This document shows positions 8,144 to 16,135 of a DNA stretch of 23,918 nucleotides, piece after piece (the stretch's first letter is position 1; each line of letters opens with the position of its first letter). The stretch spans positions 1-23,918 of the forward strand of contig DATKDQ010000006.1 of NCBI GenBank assembly GCA_035544635.1. Direction: 5' to 3'. Both the position numbers and the translations under genes were made by a program. The notes under the pieces are model-generated. The model saw only the letters and a list, made by a program, of their open reading frames with translations, did no database searches and had not been told where the DNA came from. The DNA comes from DATAFT01 sp035544635. GTDB lineage: Bacteria > Acidobacteriota > Thermoanaerobaculia > Multivoradales > Multivoraceae.

Positions 8144-9759
8144 CGGTAACCCCAGAGACGCACCGATCGGGCGAGGCCGGCTCCGAGGCGGAGCGCGTTG
8201 GCGCGGCGCCGGCGGCGGGAACGCGCCACCAGCAGGTGCTGGTGCTCGACTACGGCGGCCAGTACACCCAGCTCATCGCCCGACGCGTCCGCGACAGCGG
8301 CGTCTACTGCGAGATCGAGCCGTTCGACCTGCCGGTCGAAGAGATCGAGCGCCGCCGCCCGATCGGCGTCATCCTCTCGGGCGGCCCCGAGAGCGTGTAC
8401 GCGGCAGGCGCGCCGCGCTCGCGCACCGAGCTCTTCGATCTCGGCATCCCGACGCTCGGCATTTGCTACGGCATGCAGCTCATGGCCCATCAGCTCGGCG
8501 GCACCGTGGGCGGTTCGGACGGCCGGCAGTACGGCCGCACGGAGATCGACGTCGCGGGCGAGGGACTCCTCCTCGCCGGGCTCTCGCCCCGCGAGACGGT
8601 GTGGATGAGCCACGGCGATCGGGTGGTGGACATGCCGGCGGGCTTCCGCGCCGCGGCATCGACCGCCGAGGCGCCGATCGTCGCGTTCGAGAACCCGGAG
8701 CGGGGCCTCTACGGCATCCAGTTCCATCCCGAGGTGACGCACACCACCCACGGACGCGAGGTGCTGCGCAACTTCCTGTTCACCGCCTGCGGGGCGCGCG
8801 GCGACTGGCGGATGTCGTCCTACGTCGGCGAGGCGATCGACGCGGTCCGCGCCCGGGTCGGGTCCGAGATGGTGATCTGCGCCATCTCCGGCGGCGTCGA
8901 CTCGTCGGTGCTGGCGGTGCTGCTCGACCGCGCCCTGGGCGACCGGATGCGCGCGATCTTCGTCGACACCGGCCTACTGCGGAAGGGCGAGCGTGAGCAG
9001 GTGGTGGCGAGCCTGCACCAGGGGCTCGGCGTCAGGGTCGAGGTGGTCGACGCCTCGCAGCGTTTTCTCGCCGCCCTCGCCGGCATCTCCGACCCGGAGC
9101 ACAAGCGGCGGATCGTGGGCCGCGAGTTCATCGCGATCTTCGCCGCGGAGGCGGGCCGGCTCGAGGGCGTACGCTTCCTGGCGCAGGGCACCCTCTATCC
9201 CGACGTCATCGAGTCGATCTCGGTCAAGGGGCCTTCGGCGCAGATCAAGACCCACCACAACGTCGGCGGCCTTCCCGACGACCTCGCATTCGAGCTGATC
9301 GAGCCCCTGCGCTTCCTGTTCAAGGACGAGGTACGCCAGCTCGGGCGCGAGCTCGGTCTGCCCGAGGCGATCGTCGGGCGGCATCCCTTCCCGGGGCCGG
9401 GGCTCGCGGTGCGGGTCCTGGGAGAGGTGACGCCCGAGCGCGTAGCGCTGCTCCAGGAGGTGGATGCGATCTACATCGAGGAGCTGCGACGGGCCGGCTG
9501 GTACTCGCGCGTGAGCCAGGCCTTCGCCGTGCTCCTGCCGGTGCGCAGCGTGGGCGTGATGGGCGACGGCCGCACCTACGAGCACGTGGTCGCACTGCGC
9601 TCGGTCGACACCCACGACTTCATGACCGCCGACTGGAGCGACCTGCCGCGCGACCTGCTCCAGCGCGTCTCGAGCCGCATCGTCAACGAGGTGCGCGGGA
9701 TCAACCGCGTGACCTACGACATCACCACCAAGCCGCCGGGCACGATCGAGTGGGAGTGA
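8140..9759 (+). CDS. guaA: GMP synthase (glutamine-hydrolysing)
   Basis: Converts XMP to GMP using glutamine and ATP, the last step of guanine nucleotide synthesis. The 539 residues contain a class I glutamine amidotransferase domain with LGICYGMQ (nucleophile Cys109) and the His/Glu pair in FHPEVTHT (H196, E198). An ATP pyrophosphatase domain follows, with P-loop SGGVDSS at 250-256, and the dimerisation/XMP-binding domain ends in the conserved GTIEWE. The first 30 residues are an unconserved extension before VLVLDYGGQYTQ. The ATG at 8140 overlaps the gpsA stop and has an excellent GGAGG at 8131-8135, so the extension is probably real. No guaB is visible here. Confidence 0.97.
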   Translation: MTVTPETHRSGEAGSEAERVGAAPAAGTRHQQVLVLDYGGQYTQLIARRVRDSGVYCEIEPFDLPVEEIERRRPIGVILSGGPESVYAAGAPRSRTELFDLGIPTLGICYGMQLMAHQLGGTVGGSDGRQYGRTEIDVAGEGLLLAGLSPRETVWMSHGDRVVDMPAGFRAAASTAEAPIVAFENPERGLYGIQFHPEVTHTTHGREVLRNFLFTACGARGDWRMSSYVGEAIDAVRARVGSEMVICAISGGVDSSVLAVLLDRALGDRMRAIFVDTGLLRKGEREQVVASLHQGLGVRVEVVDASQRFLAALAGISDPEHKRRIVGREFIAIFAAEAGRLEGVRFLAQGTLYPDVIESISVKGPSAQIKTHHNVGGLPDDLAFELIEPLRFLFKDEVRQLGRELGLPEAIVGRHPFPGPGLAVRVLGEVTPERVALLQEVDAIYIEELRRAGWYSRVSQAFAVLLPVRSVGVMGDGRTYEHVVALRSVDTHDFMTADWSDLPRDLLQRVSSRIVNEVRGINRVTYDITTKPPGTIEWE

Positions 9760-10013
9760 GTCGGTCGAGCGGCGCGCGCTACGAGCTGCTCAGCCGCGAA
9801 GGCTGCCATCTCTGCGACGACATGGCGCGGCTGCTCGACGACGTGCTGCCGGTGCGGGGGCTCACCTACGCGGTGGTCGACATCGACTGCGACCCCGGTC
9901 TGCGCGCGCGTTGGGGGGAGGCGGTGCCGGTGCTCCTACGCGACGGAGCACCGGTGGCCAAGGTGCGGCTCGACCGCGCTCGGCTCGAGCGGATCCTCGC
10001 GAAGAGGCGCTAA
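9756..10013 (+). CDS. Small glutaredoxin-like protein (DUF836 type)
   Basis: An 85-residue thioredoxin-fold protein. It has a redox motif CHLC at 17-20 in the context LLSREGCHLCDDM and a probable cis-proline at 58 (AVPVLL), matching the glutaredoxin-like DUF836 family of about 75-90 residues. Function is unknown beyond a likely cytosolic dithiol/disulfide role. The start is placed at GTG 9756 because it overlaps the guaA TGA in the GTGA pattern used by its neighbours; a GTG two codons earlier (9750) is also in frame. It is the last gene of the operon and is followed by a GC hairpin and a three-arm inverted repeat region. Confidence 0.82.
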   Translation: MSRSSGARYELLSREGCHLCDDMARLLDDVLPVRGLTYAVVDIDCDPGLRARWGEAVPVLLRDGAPVAKVRLDRARLERILAKRR

Positions 10014-10035
10014 TTTAGCTGATGCTCCCCGCCAA

Positions 10036-10052
10036 GCGCGGCTGCGCCGCGC
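10036..10052. terminator. Short GC hairpin after the seven-gene operon
   Basis: GCGCGGC (10036-10042) and GCCGCGC (10046-10052) pair perfectly around TGC, 22 nt past the stop of the glutaredoxin-like gene. No T-tract follows, so it is at best a weak or factor-assisted terminator. Confidence 0.35.
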
Positions 10053-10057
10053 GGCTC

Positions 10058-10120
10058 GGAAGCCTTGATCCGGGGACAAACTTGACTCGTCTGTAACGAC
10101 TTCTGCGGGTCAAGGCTTCT
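10058..10120. repeat. Three-arm inverted repeat able to form two exclusive hairpins
   Basis: Arm A (10058-10071, GGAAGCCTTGATCC) can pair with arm C (10107-10120, GGGTCAAGGCTTCT) along all 14 positions if two G-U pairs are allowed. Arm B (10081-10089, CTTGACTCG) can pair with the overlapping CGGGTCAAG at 10106-10114, with one wobble. Both cannot form together. The element lies between convergent genes (ends at 10013 plus and 10177 minus), so it could serve as a bidirectional terminator; an attenuator or small RNA is less supported. Confidence 0.55.
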
Positions 10121-10176
10121 AGTCGGCGCCCGAATCCTCGAATCGGCCGGGCGCGGCCCGTCTCCGGGAATCGCCG

Positions 10177-10632
10177 CTACATCTGCGTGGCTTGGGAGAC
10201 CACCAGCCACTTGCTGTCGCGCTTCGCCAGCCCGAAGTTGAGAGCCAGCGCGCCGAAGGCGCCCTCGAGGTTGACCGGGCCCACCTGGGCGGTCTCCCCC
10301 GCGACCGTGATGGTCATGGCGTCGGTCTTCACGACGATTCCCTCGAGGAATCCCTGCTCCTTGGCTCCCTCGAGGAACGCCTGGGTGGCCGCCTTGTCAC
10401 CGTTGTCCGAGGTGAAGTCGTCGGCGTAGTAGGACACCATGGTGTCGACGTCCTTGGCGGTCAGCGCGGCCAACACGTCGATCATCATCCTCTGGATCAA
10501 CTCCTCGTCGGTGGGTCCGGCGGGCGCTGTCGCCGCCGCCCCGCCGCCGGTCGACGCGCAGCCTGCCGCGCCGAGCACCACGGCGATGGCGAGCAGGCAA
10601 TAGCAAGCATGCTTCCACGTCTTCAACGTCAT
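10177..10632 (-). CDS. Small lipoprotein with NTF2/SnoaL-like domain
   Basis: A 151-residue protein starting MTLKTWKHACYCLLAIAVVL and reaching a lipobox GAAGC with Cys25, so a lipoprotein. After a Gly/Ala/Thr/Pro linker, residues 42-150 look like an NTF2-like fold: a helix (DEELIQRMMIDVLAALTAKD), then MVSYYADDFTSDNG, and a C-terminal strand DSKWLVVSQA. This pattern is common in DUF4440/SnoaL-like proteins. No catalytic residues can be assigned and the function is unknown. The ATG at 10632 is preceded by GAGGGAG; the longer open frame upstream reads through the promoter and is not used. It has its own promoter at 10699-10728. Confidence 0.8.
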   Translation of the reverse strand: MTLKTWKHACYCLLAIAVVLGAAGCASTGGGAAATAPAGPTDEELIQRMMIDVLAALTAKDVDTMVSYYADDFTSDNGDKAATQAFLEGAKEQGFLEGIVVKTDAMTITVAGETAQVGPVNLEGAFGALALNFGLAKRDSKWLVVSQATQM

Positions 10633-10698
10633 TGCGACTCCCTCGTTGCGTGCGGGTGAAGGGCCGCTCGGCCCCGGGTTTCGTGGATGAACCGCGCG

Positions 10699-10728
10699 AC
10701 TATACGCCCCGGTTACGGTGCCGGTCAA
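10699..10728 (-). promoter_or_regulatory. Sigma70-type promoter of the NTF2-like lipoprotein gene
   Basis: On the minus strand, TTGACC (10728-10723) and TATAGT (10704-10699) are separated by 18 bp. Predicted transcription begins near 10692, giving a leader of about 60 nt before the ATG at 10632. This is the best two-box promoter in the window. It lies in the gap after the DHH gene and so gives the lipoprotein independent transcription. Confidence 0.7.
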
Positions 10729-10741
10729 CCGAGCGTGGCCC

Positions 10742-11878
10742 TCAGGCGCGCCGATCGCCTCCGGCGACCGGCGCGGCCGCCGGCTCCTCGCGAGGAGGAG
10801 GCGGCGCTTCGGTGGGCGGCGGGGGCTCGGCGAGGCGAATCGGGGCAACGCGCTGCGGATCCTTGCCGAGGATGCGCAGCAGCCGCTCGCCGAGCCGCCG
10901 CTGCTGCAGGCTCAGGTCCACGTCGCGCTCCAGCGGGATCCAGCCGCCGGCCATGGTGCCGTGGCCTCCGCCCTTGCCCTTGCGGCCGAGGATGCGGCGC
11001 ATCGCCCGGCCGGCGTCCGCCCGCGCGTTGGTGGTCCGCAATGCGAGCCAGATGCGATCCTCGTAGGGACCGGTGGCGAGCGCCCAGGTCTTGCTCTCCG
11101 CGCGCAACAGAAGATCCGCGATCTGCGGCACGTTGTCCGGCGTGGGCGTGGCCGGCAGGTGGCACAGGATCACGTTGTCGACGCCCTGCATGCTCTCGAG
11201 CGCCTGGTGCAGCGTGCGGAAGTAGCTCAGGGGCAGGTTCGGGTGCTGGATGCGGCCGAGCGCGCGCTTGTTGGCCAACGGATACAGGTAGTCGTACAGC
11301 TTGCGGTCGGCGCTCTCGCCCTCGCGGCGGAAGTCCTGGGTCTCGGTGCGGATGGCGTAGATCAGCGCGGTCGCGATGGCCGACGACGGGACGATCGCGG
11401 AGGCGATCAGGTATTCGGCGAGGATCGAGGCGGTGGCGCCCCAGGCGGGGCGGATGTCGGTGAAGGCGGCCTTGAACGACTCCTTGCGCGGCGGATGATG
11501 ATCGATCACGACGTCGGGCACGACCTGGGCGGGGAGTTGGTTGTTGCCGGTGCGCGGCTGGGTGTCGACCAGGGCGAAGTGCCGGTAGTTCTTCCAGTTC
11601 AGATGCCGCACGCGACTGAGGCGCAGGCGCAGCGCGCGCACCATCTCGAGATTCTCGGCGCGCCCGATGATCCCCCCGTACCCGACGGTGGCCGAGACCC
11701 GGTAGCGCCGCTTGAAGAGCTGGGCGAGGACCGCCGCCGAAGCCAGCGCGTCCGGGTCGGGGTTGTCGTGGGTGAGGATGAGCCAGCGCCGCCGCGGCCG
11801 TGCCGCGAAGTAGGCGTCGAGCCGCTGGAGAGCGGCGAGCGTCGCGGGAGACGGTGTGGGCGCCTGGCCGAGGCTCAT
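10742..11878 (-). CDS. DHH/DHHA1-family phosphoesterase (NrnA-like)
   Basis: The 378-residue protein has the DHH domain metal motifs: HDNPDPDA at 37-44, DTQ at 105-107 and VIDHHP at 124-129. It also has the DHHA1 signature GGGHGTMAGG at 303-312. NrnA-type members degrade nanoRNA oligomers, 3'-phosphoadenosine phosphate or pApA; others act on cyclic dinucleotides. A c-di-AMP phosphodiesterase of the 7TM-HD class lies at 21494, so a role in pApA removal is possible but unproven. The last 25 or so residues form a Pro/Glu/Ala-rich tail. The ATG at 11878 is chosen as the start nearest the first conserved block. The gene diverges from lgt across 77 bp. Confidence 0.87.
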   Translation of the reverse strand: MSLGQAPTPSPATLAALQRLDAYFAARPRRRWLILTHDNPDPDALASAAVLAQLFKRRYRVSATVGYGGIIGRAENLEMVRALRLRLSRVRHLNWKNYRHFALVDTQPRTGNNQLPAQVVPDVVIDHHPPRKESFKAAFTDIRPAWGATASILAEYLIASAIVPSSAIATALIYAIRTETQDFRREGESADRKLYDYLYPLANKRALGRIQHPNLPLSYFRTLHQALESMQGVDNVILCHLPATPTPDNVPQIADLLLRAESKTWALATGPYEDRIWLALRTTNARADAGRAMRRILGRKGKGGGHGTMAGGWIPLERDVDLSLQQRRLGERLLRILGKDPQRVAPIRLAEPPPPTEAPPPPREEPAAAPVAGGDRRA

Positions 11879-11887
11879 CGCGGCGAA

Positions 11888-11896
11888 TGTTACGAT
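11888..11896 (+). promoter_or_regulatory. Candidate extended -10 for lgt (divergent gap)
   Basis: TGt-TACGAT (11888-11896) in the 77-bp divergent gap gives an extended -10, with a leader of about 53 nt to lgt. The opposite strand of the same site carries TAACAT 14 nt before the DHH ATG, so one AT-rich patch may serve both directions. No -35 stands out. Confidence 0.33.
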
Positions 11897-11955
11897 AGCG
11901 CCCGGCTGCGCCCCGCAATCCCCGCCGGCGGCCTGTCGCCTGTAGCTCTCCGTCG

Positions 11956-12807
11956 ATGATCCGCGAGCTCTTCCGCATCGGGCCGCTCTCGATCAGCCCG
12001 TTCGGCGTGATGATGGTGGTCGCCTTCTTCGCGGCCTACCTCCAGCTGCGCCGCAACCTGGTGCGCCTCGAGATCGGCGACGACGAGGACGCCAGCGCGA
12101 TCCTCCTCGCCGCCGCTCTCGGCGGGATCCTCGGCGCGAAGGTCTACTACGCGATCCTCTACGGCGATTGGCGGCTACTGCTCGAGCGCTACGGTCTGGT
12201 GTGGTATGGCGGATTCGTGGTCGCCACGCTCGCCATCCTGTGGACTCTCCGCCGGCGCCGACTGCCGCCATGGCTCGCCGCGGACGCCATCGCGCCCGCG
12301 CTGCCGCTCGGCTACGCGCTGGGCCGGATCGGGTGCTTCCTGGTGGGCGACGACTACGGGGTACCCACCAGCATGCCGTGGGGCGTGAAGTTTCCCGAGG
12401 GACTGCCGCCCACCGACGTCGCGAGCCTGCGCCGCGAGTTCGGGATCGACCTTCCCGCGGACTTGCCACCGGATCAGCTGGTCCCCGTGCATCCGACCCA
12501 GCTCTACGAGGCCGCTCTGGCGCTCGCGATCTGGGGCTGCGCGCAGCGACTGCTCCGACGCTCGACCCGGCCCGGCACCGCCGCGCTCGCGGTGGTCGCG
12601 TTGCTCGCGCTGGAGCGCTTCACGATCGAGTTCCTGCGCGCGAAGGACGATCGCCTGCTCGGGACGTTCACCGTGGCCCAGGCGCTGAGTCTCGGCGTCC
12701 TCGTCGTCGTGGCCGTGCTCTGGACGCGCCGCCCGCAGCCGACGTCGGGTCCATCGCGGCAGGCGCCGCCCTCGCCCCGTGCGGCATCCGCCGCTCCACG
12801 TCGATGA
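11956..12807 (+). CDS. lgt: Prolipoprotein diacylglyceryl transferase
   Basis: Inner-membrane enzyme that attaches diacylglycerol from phosphatidylglycerol to the lipobox cysteine of prolipoproteins. The 283-residue, multi-pass protein shows LVWYGGF at 81-87, GYALGRIGCFLVGDDYG at 119-135 (the Lgt signature loop, with Cys where E. coli has Asn) and HPTQLYE at 179-185, with catalytic-region residues in place. A Pro/Ser/Ala tail follows the last helix. Two substrates in this window would be the lipoproteins at 1-181 and 10177-10632. The ATG at 11956 is the natural start (IRELFRIGPLSISPFG). The stop overlaps the thiD start by 4 nt. Confidence 0.95.
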   Translation: MIRELFRIGPLSISPFGVMMVVAFFAAYLQLRRNLVRLEIGDDEDASAILLAAALGGILGAKVYYAILYGDWRLLLERYGLVWYGGFVVATLAILWTLRRRRLPPWLAADAIAPALPLGYALGRIGCFLVGDDYGVPTSMPWGVKFPEGLPPTDVASLRREFGIDLPADLPPDQLVPVHPTQLYEAALALAIWGCAQRLLRRSTRPGTAALAVVALLALERFTIEFLRAKDDRLLGTFTVAQALSLGVLVVVAVLWTRRPQPTSGPSRQAPPSPRAASAAPRR

Positions 12808-13643
12808 CCGGGCGCCGGCCTCCGCGCTTGCTCTCCATTGCGGGCTCGGACCCCGGCGGCGGCGCCGGGATCCAGGCCGACCTCAAGACGTTCGCCGCGC
12901 ACGGCGGCTACGGCATGACCGTCGTGACCGCGATCACGGTGCAGTCGACCACGGGCATCGCCGCCGTCGAGCCGCTGTCGCCCGACCTGGTCGAGCGCCA
13001 GTACCGCTCGGTGGTGGACGACATCGGCGTCGATGCCGTGAAGATCGGGATGCTCGCGACGGCGGGCATCGTGTCGCGGCTCGCGCGCTGCCTCGAGACG
13101 CTGGGGCCCGAGGTGCCGATCGTCCTCGACCCGGTGCTCGCCGCCTCCGACGGCACGCCGCTCCTGGGACCGGGAGGGCTCGAGCGCCTGGTGGAGGAGC
13201 TGCTCCCGCGCGCAACCGTGATCACGCCCAACCGCGGCGAGGCGGAGGCGATCCTGGGCAGAGCCGCGGCTGGCGAGCTCGACGTGGAGGCGGCCGCGCG
13301 CGAGCTCCACGCCCGCGGTCCGGCTGTGCTGGTCACAGGCGGCGACGCGCCCGGCGACGAGGTGGTCGACGTCCTGGTCGCGGGGGGCGAGGTCACCGTC
13401 TTCCGCCTCCCACGCCTACACACCCGCTCGACGCACGGCACCGGCTGCACGCTCTCGTCGGCCATCGCTGCCCGGCTCGCCGGCGGCGCCGGCCTCCACC
13501 AGGCCGTCGAGCGTGCGATCGGCTACGTCCGTGGCGCCATGGATCCAGGTTTGGCGCTCGGCCGGGGTCGGGCGCCGCTCGATCACGGGTTCGCCCGGGG
13601 AGCACGGCTCGGTCAGGTTGGAGCCACCCGCGACCGGCGGTGA
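12804..13643 (+). CDS. thiD: Hydroxymethylpyrimidine/phosphomethylpyrimidine kinase
   Basis: Phosphorylates HMP and HMP-P to HMP-PP for thiamine diphosphate synthesis. The 279-residue ribokinase-fold protein has GSDPGGGAGIQADLKT at 14-29, VKIGML at 79-84, VLDPV at 107-111 and the anion-hole/catalytic motif HGTGC at 211-215 (Cys215), as in ThiD. The ATG at 12804 overlaps the lgt TGA in an ATGA, so the pair is coupled although the functions are unrelated. No THI-box is visible, as expected inside an operon. Pyridoxal kinase activity, seen in some relatives, cannot be excluded. Confidence 0.94.
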   Translation: MTGRRPPRLLSIAGSDPGGGAGIQADLKTFAAHGGYGMTVVTAITVQSTTGIAAVEPLSPDLVERQYRSVVDDIGVDAVKIGMLATAGIVSRLARCLETLGPEVPIVLDPVLAASDGTPLLGPGGLERLVEELLPRATVITPNRGEAEAILGRAAAGELDVEAAARELHARGPAVLVTGGDAPGDEVVDVLVAGGEVTVFRLPRLHTRSTHGTGCTLSSAIAARLAGGAGLHQAVERAIGYVRGAMDPGLALGRGRAPLDHGFARGARLGQVGATRDRR

Positions 13644-13786
13644 CGCGGCGCTCGGCTGCGGTGCCCAGGAACGCGGCGGCGACTCGCCCTCTCGCGCTCG
13701 GGGCGCTCTTCGGCGGAGCTTTCGCGGAGACGCTCGAGGGTTGCCACGGCGGGCGCCGGCGCTCGACGGGCTATACTTGCCGTCGT
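13644..13786. other. 143-bp gap before the VWFA-like gene
   Basis: GC-rich, with short self-complementary stretches but no strong hairpin, repeat-family copy or small gene that I can support. It ends in the -10 box listed next. Confidence 0.5.
13772..13777 (+). promoter_or_regulatory. -10 box (TATACT) of the VWFA-like gene, near-leaderless
   Basis: TATACT begins 15 nt before the ATG at 13787, so transcription should start within a few bases of the start codon. There is no Shine-Dalgarno sequence between. No good -35 lies 16-18 nt upstream. Confidence 0.45.
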
Positions 13787-15637
13787 ATGCCGCGGACTCC
13801 GAATCGACCACGGTGGCGATGGCTGGCGGCGCTGGCTCTCCCCGCGCTGCTCGCTCTCGGTGCCGCCTGGTCGCAGGAGCCGCCGGCGGCCGCGGAGGAG
13901 GCGGCACCGGCGCCGCAGGCCGAGGGCACGGCGCCGTCCACGTCGCGCGACACCGCGATCGCCGACGCGTTCGGCGAGACGATCTTCGTTCGTGTGGTCA
14001 ACGTCGACGTCTTCGTGCGCGACAAGGACGGCAACCCGGTCACCGGCCTCCAGGTCGGGGACTTCGAGCTCTACGAGGGTGACAAGCCGGTACAGATCAC
14101 CAACTTCTACGAGTTCAGGGAAGGCAGGGAGGTGCGGCCGGAGCGTCCCGATGCCATCGCCGAGCCGGAGAAGGCGCGCCGGCGCGAGGACGTCTTCACC
14201 TCCCACCCCGGGCTGCGGACCAGCGACGTGCCCGAGGACCAGCGCCTCAATCTGGTGATCTACGTCGACCAGCTCAACATCACGCCGCAGGGTCGCAACA
14301 AGCTCTTCCGGTTCCTGCGGCAGTTCCTCAACACCAAGCTCGACCGCGACGACCGGGTCATGCTCATGACCTACAACCGGTCGATCAAGGTGGTGCGGCC
14401 GTTCACCAGCGATTCGCGGCTCGTCGCCGATGCCACCTACGAGCTCGAGAAGCACACCGGAGGTCGCTCCCTGCAGAACTCGGAGCGCATCGACGTGCTG
14501 AAGGAGATCGACGAGGGGCGCGACTGCCAGATGTCGATGGGCCGCGCCAAGATGCACGCCGAATCGGTCTTCAACGACCTGCAGTTCACCCTCGACGGCA
14601 TGCGCGCCGCGATCGATCAGCTCGCCGGCGTGCCCGGACGCAAGGCGCTCCTCTACGTGAGCGAGGGGCTGCCGATGCGCGCCGGCGAGGACGTCTTCTG
14701 GGCGGTCGACGAGCGCTACAGCGGCGGCGACAGCGTTCAGGGCTTCGGCTCGATCGGCGGTTGCTCGAACGCCGTGATGGAGAGCTTCCACTACGACGCC
14801 AGCCGCCGGATGACCGACATCGCGAACACGGCCAGTGCCAACCGAGTGACCATCTACACCATCGACGCCGCCGGCCTGCGAGTCGGCGGGCTGCGCAGCG
14901 CCGAGTTCGGCACCATCGGACTGTCGACCAACATCGAGTCGATCTACACCCGCAACCTCCAGGACTCGCTGGTCTTCCTCGCCGACAAGACCGGCGGCAA
15001 GGCGATCATCAACACCAACAACTTCCTGGGTGGGCTAGAGGGTCTGGCGGCGGACTTCGACAGCTACTACTCCCTCGGCTTCTCACCGAGCCACGCCGGC
15101 ACCGGCCGCCGCTACCGGCTCTCGGTCAAGATCAAGAGAGACGTCATGCGGGAGCGGGGCATCAAGCAGGCGGGGATCCGCAGCCGCGACAGCTACCAGG
15201 ACAAGCCGCTGGCGCAGGAGATGGGCGACGCCACGCTCGCCGCGCTCACGTTCGGGTTCGAGAGCAATCCGCTCAGTGTGCGCCTGGTGGCGGACGAGAT
15301 GATCCGCCGCGAGAACGGCGAGTACACGGTGCACCTCCTGGTGCAGGTGCCGATCGAGAATCTTCAACTGGTGCCGATAGGGAACGAGTACGAGGCGCGG
15401 ATGCGCCTCTGGGTGCAGGCGATCGACGAGAGGGGCCGGACCTCGGCGGTGCAGGAGCAGCCCTGGACGCTGTCGCCGCCGATCAAGGCCGAAGAGCTCG
15501 AGGAAGTCCTGACCAAGCACACGACCATGGTGCTCCCACTGATCATGCGCCAGGGCGACCAGCGCGTCGCGGTGGCGCTGCGCGACGAGATCAGCGCCAA
15601 GACCTCCTACGTCACGCGGCACATCCCGGTCGGCTAG
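13787..15637 (+). CDS. Secreted VWFA-related Acidobacterial-domain protein
   Basis: The 616-residue protein has a signal peptide (Arg-rich start, hydrophobic 13-28) and an Ala/Glu/Pro linker to about 56. Next is the segment FVRVVNVDVFVRDKDGNPVTG, typical of the TIGR03436 'VWFA-related Acidobacterial' family, including the DFELYEGDKPVQI phrase. A von Willebrand A-like domain starts at LNLVIYVDQLN (154-164). The metal site normally DxSxS reads DQLNI, so Asp161 is kept and the serines are lost. Later blocks include GRKALLYVSEGLPM and YYSLGFSP. Residues about 470-616 form a beta-rich C-terminal region. The role is unknown; an exported binding or adhesion scaffold is plausible. The ATG at 13787 lacks a ribosome binding site and follows a -10 box directly. 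Confidence 0.85.
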   Translation: MPRTPNRPRWRWLAALALPALLALGAAWSQEPPAAAEEAAPAPQAEGTAPSTSRDTAIADAFGETIFVRVVNVDVFVRDKDGNPVTGLQVGDFELYEGDKPVQITNFYEFREGREVRPERPDAIAEPEKARRREDVFTSHPGLRTSDVPEDQRLNLVIYVDQLNITPQGRNKLFRFLRQFLNTKLDRDDRVMLMTYNRSIKVVRPFTSDSRLVADATYELEKHTGGRSLQNSERIDVLKEIDEGRDCQMSMGRAKMHAESVFNDLQFTLDGMRAAIDQLAGVPGRKALLYVSEGLPMRAGEDVFWAVDERYSGGDSVQGFGSIGGCSNAVMESFHYDASRRMTDIANTASANRVTIYTIDAAGLRVGGLRSAEFGTIGLSTNIESIYTRNLQDSLVFLADKTGGKAIINTNNFLGGLEGLAADFDSYYSLGFSPSHAGTGRRYRLSVKIKRDVMRERGIKQAGIRSRDSYQDKPLAQEMGDATLAALTFGFESNPLSVRLVADEMIRRENGEYTVHLLVQVPIENLQLVPIGNEYEARMRLWVQAIDERGRTSAVQEQPWTLSPPIKAEELEEVLTKHTTMVLPLIMRQGDQRVAVALRDEISAKTSYVTRHIPVG

Positions 15638-15698
15638 TGATCAGCAGACACCCGAACGGTCACGGGGTATCGGGGCGGCGGCGGCGCGGAGCGATCTC

Positions 15699-16133
15699 TT
15701 GAAGGAATGGCTCGACCTCCTGCGGCATCTCGGCGACGCCGTCCTCGATCTCGCGGCGGCCGAGGCGGCCGCGCTCGCGGAAGATCTGCGCCGCGGCGGA
15801 CGACAGGCGGCGCGAGCCCTCGTGCTGCTGGCCGTCGCGGCGGTGCTCGCCGTCGTGGCCTGGGCGCTGTTCACGCTGGCCCTGGTGTGGGGCCTCGCGG
15901 CCGCCATCGGCCTCTGGCAGGCGGCGCTCCTGGTGGGAGTGGTCTACGCCGCGGTCGCCATGGTGTGCGCGGCGGCGGCGCGCCGCCGCTTCAGGGCGAT
16001 CGAGCCGCCGCTCGAGACGGTGCAGCGCCGGCTCGAGGAGCAGAGGACCTGGTTCCGCGGTCGCATCCTGGAGGTGCCGCCGCAGGACGCTGCCCGGGCT
16101 GACCAGGAGAGGGCTGGCCTCGCGGGAGACTGA
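15699..16133 (+). CDS. Holin-X/YqjE-type two-helix membrane protein
   Basis: The 144-residue protein has an amphipathic charged N-terminal helix (KEWLDLLRHLGDAVLDLA, Glu-rich to 31), two long hydrophobic helices (about 38-62 and 68-93), and a basic C-terminal helix (RRRFRAIEPPLETVQRRLEEQR). This is the layout of the 'putative holin superfamily III'/YqjE family (PF07332). Despite the name, no phage genes surround it; such proteins are chromosomal membrane proteins of unknown or stress-related role. The start is TTG 15699 with GGAG 7 nt upstream; I see no better in-frame start. It pairs with the DUF3618/YqjD-like gene 2 nt downstream. Confidence 0.75.
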   Translation: MKEWLDLLRHLGDAVLDLAAAEAAALAEDLRRGGRQAARALVLLAVAAVLAVVAWALFTLALVWGLAAAIGLWQAALLVGVVYAAVAMVCAAAARRRFRAIEPPLETVQRRLEEQRTWFRGRILEVPPQDAARADQERAGLAGD

Positions 16134-16135
16134 CG

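Noticed and set aside
10192..10659. Plus-strand gene opposite the NTF2-like lipoprotein
   Set aside because: It is the antisense of a gene with a clear signal peptide, ribosome binding site and promoter on the minus strand.
12700..12804. TPP riboswitch ahead of thiD
   Set aside because: thiD overlaps lgt by 4 nt, leaving no leader, and no THI-box sequence is visible.
15699..16133. Phage lysis (holin) module
   Set aside because: The family name contains 'holin', but there is no endolysin, structural or integrase gene; the context is chromosomal and matches YqjE-like pairs.
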